In this document: in pieces, positions 5,603 through 6,128 of the stretch
How positions within the stretch are numbered: position 1 is the first letter of the stretch
How the letters are laid out: every line of letters starts with the position of its first letter
Origin: Candidatus Aminicenantota bacterium
GTDB taxonomy: Bacteria; Acidobacteriota; Aminicenantia; Aminicenantales; Saccharicenantaceae
DNA length: 6,128 bases
Reading direction: 5' to 3'
Assembly (NCBI GenBank): GCA_026393955.1
Contig: JAPKZE010000360.1
Span: 1-6,128 of the forward strand
Notes under the pieces: model-generated
What the model saw: only the letters and a program-made list of their open reading frames with translations
What the model was told of the DNA's origin: nothing
Database searches by the model: none
Made by a program: the position numbers and the translations under genes

Positions 5603-6128
5603 ATGACCGCGAAGCGCGCCCTGCCCCCGGGCCTCGTCCCCGTCCTCCTCATCCTCGCTTTCGCCGCCGCGGGCCTCGCGCTCCCCGCCGCCGCCGAGGA
5701 GATGGTCCTCGACAACGGACGCATCAGGGCCGAGTTCGACGACCGGGGCCTCGTCTCCATCGGCCTGCCCAAGACGGGCCGGTCGCTTTCGTTCTCCGCC
5801 GATCCCTCCTCGGTGAGCATCGACGGCGAGGCCGTCCCTATCGGCGGGCTGGGCCCGGCCGAGATCGAGATGACCCCGGTCAAGGTCGCCTACCGCTACA
5901 CCCGGGACCCCTACACCTTCGACGTCGTTTACGAGCTCAAGCCCGCCTGGGACTTTCTGACGAAGCAGATCATCGTCGCCTCGGCCCGCAGCCGCGTCTT
6001 TCACGTCGACGAGGTCCGGCCCCTCGAAACGACGTTCGGCCGGAGTGTCGCGGAGGAGCTCAAGCTCAAGGACGGGACCTTCGGAGCCGTCTGCCGCTTC
6101 GGCGGCAGCTGCGCATCGGCCGGTCCGG
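5603..6128 (+). CDS. Secreted beta-rich protein, possibly the N-terminal domain of a glycoside hydrolase (partial)
   Basis: The frame is open from ATG 5603 to the window end, showing 175 residues. Residues 1-31 form a signal peptide (hydrophobic 11-27, cleavage likely after PAAA at 28-31). The mature part is rich in predicted short beta strands: MVLDNGRIRAEF just after the signal, GLVSIGLPKTG, a VAYRYTRDPYTFDVVYEL stretch and a WDFLTKQIIV segment. An opening of the form V-L-x-N-G-x-I followed by G-L-x-S-I is common in galactose-mutarotase-like beta-sandwich domains at the N-terminus of several glycoside hydrolases (for example GH31, GH36 and GH97). No catalytic residues are visible in this part, so the family cannot be named. 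It diverges from an arabinofuranosidase gene and overlaps its promoter, which supports a carbohydrate role but does not prove it. Confidence 0.75.
   Translation, partial: MTAKRALPPGLVPVLLILAFAAAGLALPAAAEEMVLDNGRIRAEFDDRGLVSIGLPKTGRSLSFSADPSSVSIDGEAVPIGGLGPAEIEMTPVKVAYRYTRDPYTFDVVYELKPAWDFLTKQIIVASARSRVFHVDEVRPLETTFGRSVAEELKLKDGTFGAVCRFGGSCASAGP

Noticed and set aside
5531..6004. 157- and 104-codon minus-strand frames opposite the secreted protein
   Set aside because: The plus strand there has a strong ribosome site, a signal peptide and a TATAAT box; the antisense products are Gly/Asp/Arg- or Ala/Ser-rich without motifs.

Overview
The window is a GC-rich, densely coded stretch of bacterial DNA with strongly G/C-biased third codon positions. 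A lipobox on one enzyme and classical signal peptides on two others point to a diderm bacterium that degrades plant polysaccharides. The gene style (paired arabinofuranosidase-type hydrolases beside a cytoplasmic reductive-dehalogenase-like protein) recalls uncultured lineages such as Candidatus Aminicenantes or Acidobacteriota. That placement is an impression, not something the sequence proves.

Layout: (1) 1-289, minus strand: the N-terminal 96 residues of a TauE/SafE-family membrane transporter, cut by the window edge. (2) 290-346: a 57-bp divergent promoter region with a palindromic ATTATAAT. (3) 347-2403, plus: a GH127-type beta-L-arabinofuranosidase lipoprotein with its zinc/cysteine active site intact. 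A one-base frame disruption near 2204-2209 moves its last ~65 residues into another frame. (4) 2403-3494, plus: a cytoplasmic RdhA-like protein with two 4Fe-4S motifs, overlapping the restored stop of the GH127 gene (TGATG). (5) 3495-3520: a 26-bp convergent gap at the start of two interleaved perfect inverted repeats. (6) 3521-5497, minus: a second, secreted arabinofuranosidase of the GH127/GH146 superfamily. (7) 5498-5602: a divergent promoter region with a TTGACA-type promoter on the minus strand, a TATAAT box on the plus strand, and an 8-bp inverted repeat bracketing them. (8) 5603-6128, plus: the first 175 residues of a secreted beta-rich protein, cut by the window edge and possibly the N-terminal domain of another glycoside hydrolase.

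Taken together this looks like part of a carbohydrate-utilisation locus for arabinose-containing glycans. One arabinofuranosidase is predicted to be membrane-anchored and one soluble. The second and the unknown secreted protein are transcribed divergently from a compact promoter region. The surprising member is the RdhA-like corrinoid/Fe-S protein, apparently translationally coupled to the GH127 gene. No RNA genes, CRISPR arrays, insertion sequences or attachment sites were seen. No stretch longer than 300 bases lacks a gene.
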